Below, piece by piece: positions 17,201-19,524 of a stretch of DNA of 19,524 bases (position 1 is its first letter; every line of letters begins with the position of its first letter). The stretch spans positions 23,919 to 43,442 of the forward strand of contig DCIS01000075.1 of the NCBI GenBank assembly GCA_002317475.1, written 5' to 3'. The notes below the pieces were generated by a model that saw only the letters and a program-made list of their open reading frames with translations, did no database searches and had not been told where the DNA came from. The DNA is from Prevotellaceae bacterium UBA1720 (GTDB lineage: Bacteria; Bacteroidota; Bacteroidia; Bacteroidales; Bacteroidaceae). A program made the translations under genes and the position numbers.

Positions 17201-18315
17201 AGTACGTCACCACCCTCGATGTGAATCTTCAGTTCGGGGAAGCGGTCTATACGATTTCCGATGGAACCGGGTGCTGTGTACATGATCCACTGATAGGCAT
17301 TGTCGGTACCGCAGTACAGGATGTTCAGACCCTTCTTCAGCGCCGAACCGTTGTTCCACCATACGCGGCTCACCTCAGGACCGTCACTTGAAGCGATACG
17401 CAGACTGGTGCCTTCGGGGATATCATTGCCCACGAAGACATACATCAACTGCAGGGAGTTGGTCCAGATACCAGTGGGGTTGTTTTGGTCGCTCATCTGG
17501 GTTGATTTGGGTGTATTCTTGATGCTGGCCTGGGTGTAGCACTTGTAGCTGTGTATGCGGAACTTCTCACTCATCGTGGGACTCAACTCATCGCTCCACT
17601 TGTTCTTGATGCGCAACACGATGGTCTGCAACTGCTCGGGCAGTCCGTCTGCGGCCATCATCTCCTTCATCTGGTCGTCGCTCTTGGCGGCACAGGCTTC
17701 GTTGAGGGTGGTGCAAGCCGCATCGGTGAAGTACCCTGCCACGATGTTGGCATAGGTGTCGCTCTTGGCGGCAATAGCCTCCAGTGCGGCCTTCTCTGCC
17801 TGCTCCTTCTGGTATTGCTCGTGTACCACAGCCAGGGCTGCCTCGTCCACGCTCACCTCCTCAAAATCCCAGTGGTTCGAGGTGTTACCCTCGTCATTCC
17901 ATGCCACGATGTTGTTGCTTGCATCTGCATGGATCTGCATACCAGAGGCTAGGATGAAGTAGCTGCCCTTGTCGCTTATCGAGATGGTGCTTCCACTCTT
18001 GGTGGTATAGAACTGTGATGAGGTACTACCTTGCGAAGCGATATAATACTCGGTGTGAGCATTCTGGAACTTCTTGTTGGTGTACTTCCAGATCTGCTTG
18101 TAGTTGGTGTCGCTTCCTGGTTCCTCGGCACGCAAGGCATGTGAGGTGGTGTTCTCTGTGATTACGTAGCCGTGACGCACACCTTCGGTGTTGACCGACT
18201 TGTCAGGATTCAGGTTCACGATACGGTAGTACTTGCCGTTCTCGGGTTGTGTGATGGCGAATGTCACCATGCAGACCAACATTCCTAATAGGGAGGTGAT
18301 AAAGCGCTTGTTCAT
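14230..18315 (-). CDS. Secreted M60-family (enhancin-like) zinc metallopeptidase
   Basis: This 1361-residue protein has a signal peptide (about 1-20). Residues 25-155 look like a ricin-type beta-trefoil or related lectin-like module (GKYYRIVNL, NHWDFEEV). A linker helix follows, and the M60 peptidase spans about 245-760, with zinc motif H545-E546-S-G-H549 and probable third ligand E562, matching the gluzincin HExxH-(8-28)-E pattern. A second lectin-like segment lies at about 965-1080 (YTVKNYSRGRYLSNG), then an F5/8-type-C or CBM32-like domain at about 1115-1260 (NYLRLTCMTSKE). A helical FIVAR-like stretch and the tail YDLSGRRV...GLYIVNGKKVLVK end the protein. M60 enzymes cleave O-glycosylated proteins such as mucins. 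It follows the fasciclin-like gene by 54 bp and precedes the membrane-protein gene by 14 bp. Domain borders are approximate; the peptidase assignment is strong. Confidence 0.92.
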   Translation of the reverse strand: MNKRFITSLLGMLVCMVTFAITQPENGKYYRIVNLNPDKSVNTEGVRHGYVITENTTSHALRAEEPGSDTNYKQIWKYTNKKFQNAHTEYYIASQGSTSSQFYTTKSGSTISISDKGSYFILASGMQIHADASNNIVAWNDEGNTSNHWDFEEVSVDEAALAVVHEQYQKEQAEKAALEAIAAKSDTYANIVAGYFTDAACTTLNEACAAKSDDQMKEMMAADGLPEQLQTIVLRIKNKWSDELSPTMSEKFRIHSYKCYTQASIKNTPKSTQMSDQNNPTGIWTNSLQLMYVFVGNDIPEGTSLRIASSDGPEVSRVWWNNGSALKKGLNILYCGTDNAYQWIMYTAPGSIGNRIDRFPELKIHIEGGDVLGYADIAGMDENTANQEYEATLKHAKAMMAKKGVSTTKMNFAVKGERGLMLFPVDAYNQIWGDQAWNGKKYGYKIYKSMKFYDNVLMWEWSAMGWQDRAFNGEATADKTRENLAAGVGDAWYPSYINNLAPTMMYYAGKNPYSSDGYTCMPSVGAIESSYNAERADFDTWCVGHESGHNNQGTINLPSSMESSNNYFSNIITYLNGYRMSRGMTFMENMDYVQSNTIFPHRSISMTLRMYYNLYLYYHRAQRNMAFSQTLHKLLRNDPMYFGGNGWYEGPSGGANRGSAVNSWIKFYEKACDAAQEDLTEYFRLWGFFIPVTDAYCGDYSSYYITLTQKEIDAAIARVKKKGYPENKQIMFVEDRLVPQQRFDVWAKPGDIKPTNDGNTNFDEAKLKEWFGDLGYVDDYLEGQGTKAVENGYTYSVAGTSVTMTGKGGVGIIVYNEDGSIGWMSNRLSFSMPASVAAGNFTIKIINGDGTEVSALNAIDSNDPAILKEALQAAIDASKDYTNMVDDKTVGFYTSESMKTLNELVNKGKSALNSGDESNYKELAKAIGEEIINVSLHAEKNKLQPTAIYTVKNYSRGRYLSNGSSTVTDPNAKTSQWAFIPTSDEGWYYMQNVSTKQLINDYYTVDATTLSGANKILVKEATNGSWYLEMYNSKGELKCLNNTPSYEQMISWSEDGGSAWYLSKVGEIDGVDEEVLLALINDTKNLIDQAGSITTSTEKLPLQCTDANAPYYVKTNRADDNYPIANLLDNNKATSFYTKSGGTALHNFTIDLGEGNEANYLRLTCMTSKEMDGRSPKTIIAMPSTGMTSGFATSEKTEFSDLPTGLSKQESYYRDTKESAQAYRYWRFQVSEVNTSTTETRPYFGLAYIQIRALVATVKLNEAYSTLDTKIFKSTNEAYKTAQAKYASLNTLLSNKDTYTTLKTAYDKLLAAMEAIAPTAIESVEIEAQQNGSIYDLSGRRVNDMKKAGLYIVNGKKVLVK

Positions 18316-18369
18316 CGTTGGTTATTGTTAGTTGATTGGTTATTCGGTTATTAGGTTAGGATCACTTGC
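18316..18369 (-). promoter_or_regulatory. G-poor A/C-rich leader of the M60 gene
   Basis: On the minus strand the 40-odd bases before the M60 ATG consist almost only of A, C and T, with AATAACC present three times (complement at 18320-18326, 18338-18344 and 18346-18352). Such unstructured, Shine-Dalgarno-free leaders fit Bacteroidota translation initiation. No TAnnTTTG element was seen, so transcription probably reads through from the fasciclin-like gene. Confidence 0.45.
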
Positions 18370-19524
18370 TTACCAGATATCCTCTGGCTCCATAGGGTTG
18401 TTGTAGACCTCTTTAGGACAATACTCGATGTAGTCCAGGAAGAGCTGTTTGTTGTCCTTGTCCATGACGTTCTTGAACTTGATGTAGTAGGTCTTCTCGG
18501 GGTCCATCTCGGCAGTCAGCATGATGCGTCGTATCTCGTAGTAGCATCCACGTCCCGTCTGTGCTGTGCCAGGAAGACCTGCACAATACAGTTCCAGACC
18601 TTTCATAAAACCGTTGTTTCTCATCTTCTTGTCTACCTCTGCGTTGTAGTCGTCGTCATCCTTCTTGTCTTCCTCCCATCCTGCGGGGCTGGGGAAGTTG
18701 CCGGCATCTGTCATACGATAGAGACCGTTGACACGGAAGTCGAGTGGTGTACCCATGGCAGGCAGGGCATCCTTGTTGGTTCCCCAATAGACCTGGCACA
18801 TGCTACGGTAGTTCACGCCACAGGAGTTGGCAATGCGCAACTCGTAGGTGCTCTTGCGTGGTACGGGTGGCAGACGGATGATCATCTCGTATCGGCCGAT
18901 GACATTGAACTCGTCGCCCAGATAGTTGGGCCATCCCTTGTCGCGTCCTAACAGGTAGTAGAACTTGGTGCCTTCCAGAATCTCCATATCCTGGAAATAC
19001 TGGTAGATATTGTCCGAGGGGATGCCTACTGTCATGTGCTCCTTTGTGGTCACCGACTGGCCTCGTATGTCGTTGTTCATGAATTCGGGGAAGAGGCTTG
19101 ATACATCAAAGCGTATACGTTGTCTGCCCAGGTTGGTCTGTGTGGTCTCGTCGAAGACCAGCAGTTTGTTGATGGGGTAGATAATGCCGTTCACAGCCTC
19201 TGTGTTGCAGTTCTCACGGTCGATGTAGATGCCTTCCTTGTCGGTATCACAACTCTTCTCCCGATAGGTGCCGTGACGACCGTTGTCGATGTTCGGGAAG
19301 CGGTTCAGGTAGACACCCTTGCTCTCTCTGCTCTCCAGGATCTTCAGCAGTCGGCGCTTACCCATCGTGGTGTAGAACTCTGTCATCACCACCGTGGGAT
19401 TGCCCACTTTCGGGTCATAGCCTTTCTCGTTGTAGTGCACGACGAGTTTGTCTACGGGCAGGCGTTCGGGTAGCAGGTGGTAGGTAACAAACTGGTTCAG
19501 CACGTTCTCCGTACTGGTGTATTT
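18370..19524 (-). CDS. Fasciclin-like surface protein (5' end off window)
   Basis: The frame is open to the right edge: the codons upstream of 19503 add KYTSTEN, giving 384 visible residues, so the GTG at 19503 is not the real start. The first visible segment, NVLNQFVTYHLLPERL, matches the conserved end of a fasciclin (FAS1) domain. The next 300 residues are beta-rich (RYEMIIRLPPVPRKSTYELRI), and the C-terminus TYYIKFKNVMDKDNKQLFLDYIEYCP resembles domains I associate with fasciclin proteins beside SusC/SusD genes. FAS1 domains mediate adhesion or binding. It is upstream of the M60 gene in the same direction; the rest of the operon probably lies to the right. Family confidence is fair; ligand unknown. 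Confidence 0.7.
   Translation of the reverse strand, partial: KYTSTENVLNQFVTYHLLPERLPVDKLVVHYNEKGYDPKVGNPTVVMTEFYTTMGKRRLLKILESRESKGVYLNRFPNIDNGRHGTYREKSCDTDKEGIYIDRENCNTEAVNGIIYPINKLLVFDETTQTNLGRQRIRFDVSSLFPEFMNNDIRGQSVTTKEHMTVGIPSDNIYQYFQDMEILEGTKFYYLLGRDKGWPNYLGDEFNVIGRYEMIIRLPPVPRKSTYELRIANSCGVNYRSMCQVYWGTNKDALPAMGTPLDFRVNGLYRMTDAGNFPSPAGWEEDKKDDDDYNAEVDKKMRNNGFMKGLELYCAGLPGTAQTGRGCYYEIRRIMLTAEMDPEKTYYIKFKNVMDKDNKQLFLDYIEYCPKEVYNNPMEPEDIW

Noticed and set aside
16669..17391. 240-codon plus-strand frame inside the M60 gene
   Set aside because: It is a shadow of the peptidase domain; its Val/His-rich translation has no recognisable family and the HExxH zinc motif lies on the opposite strand.
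19501..19503. GTG at 19503 as the start of the fasciclin-like gene
   Set aside because: The frame stays open to the window edge and the preceding residues belong to the same fasciclin motif, so the gene is truncated by the window.

Overview
The window looks like a chromosomal segment of a Bacteroidota species, most probably a gut or rumen Prevotellaceae or another Bacteroidales member. The evidence is Bacteroides-type promoter elements (TTTG and TAnnTTTG), a serine-type sulfatase, a Bacteroides-like GlmM, an M60 metallopeptidase and fasciclin-like protein of the kind found around polysaccharide-utilisation loci, and a short C-terminal 'YDLSGRRV...NGKKV' tail on two secreted proteins. No rRNA, tRNA, CRISPR array or transposase was seen.

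Layout. Bases 1-3236 (minus strand) hold most of a large secreted CotH-kinase/lamin-tail protein whose C-terminus lies off the left edge. The 148-bp gap at 3237-3384 carries two divergent Bacteroides-type promoters with a 14-bp Crp/Fnr-like dyad midway between them. A plus-strand run follows: S1 sulfatase, phosphoglucosamine mutase (glmM), N-acetylglucosamine-6-phosphate deacetylase (nagA), a six-TM potassium channel with a zinc-ribbon tail, and a secreted alpha/beta-hydrolase esterase. It ends at a strong bidirectional hairpin terminator (10817-10853). From the right, a minus-strand cluster converges on the same terminator: a fasciclin-like protein (5' end off the window), a 1361-residue M60 peptidase, a membrane protein of unknown function, and a CxxCH-containing beta-propeller lipoprotein. 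Gaps of 54, 14 and 50 bp suggest one operon.

Biology (inference). Sulfatase, NagA and GlmM together suggest handling of sulfated amino sugars, while the M60 peptidase with carbohydrate-binding-like domains suggests attack on glycoproteins such as mucins. The window does not contain SusC/SusD, so the link to a glycan-utilisation locus rests on family knowledge.

The most unusual signals are non-coding: (i) two CTAG arrays with a mean period of 9.6 nt after nagA and after the esterase; (ii) a G/C-rich inverted-repeat element filling the glmM-nagA gap from stop codon to ribosome-binding region; (iii) the Crp/Fnr-like dyad centred between two divergent promoters. There is no gene-free stretch longer than 300 bases.
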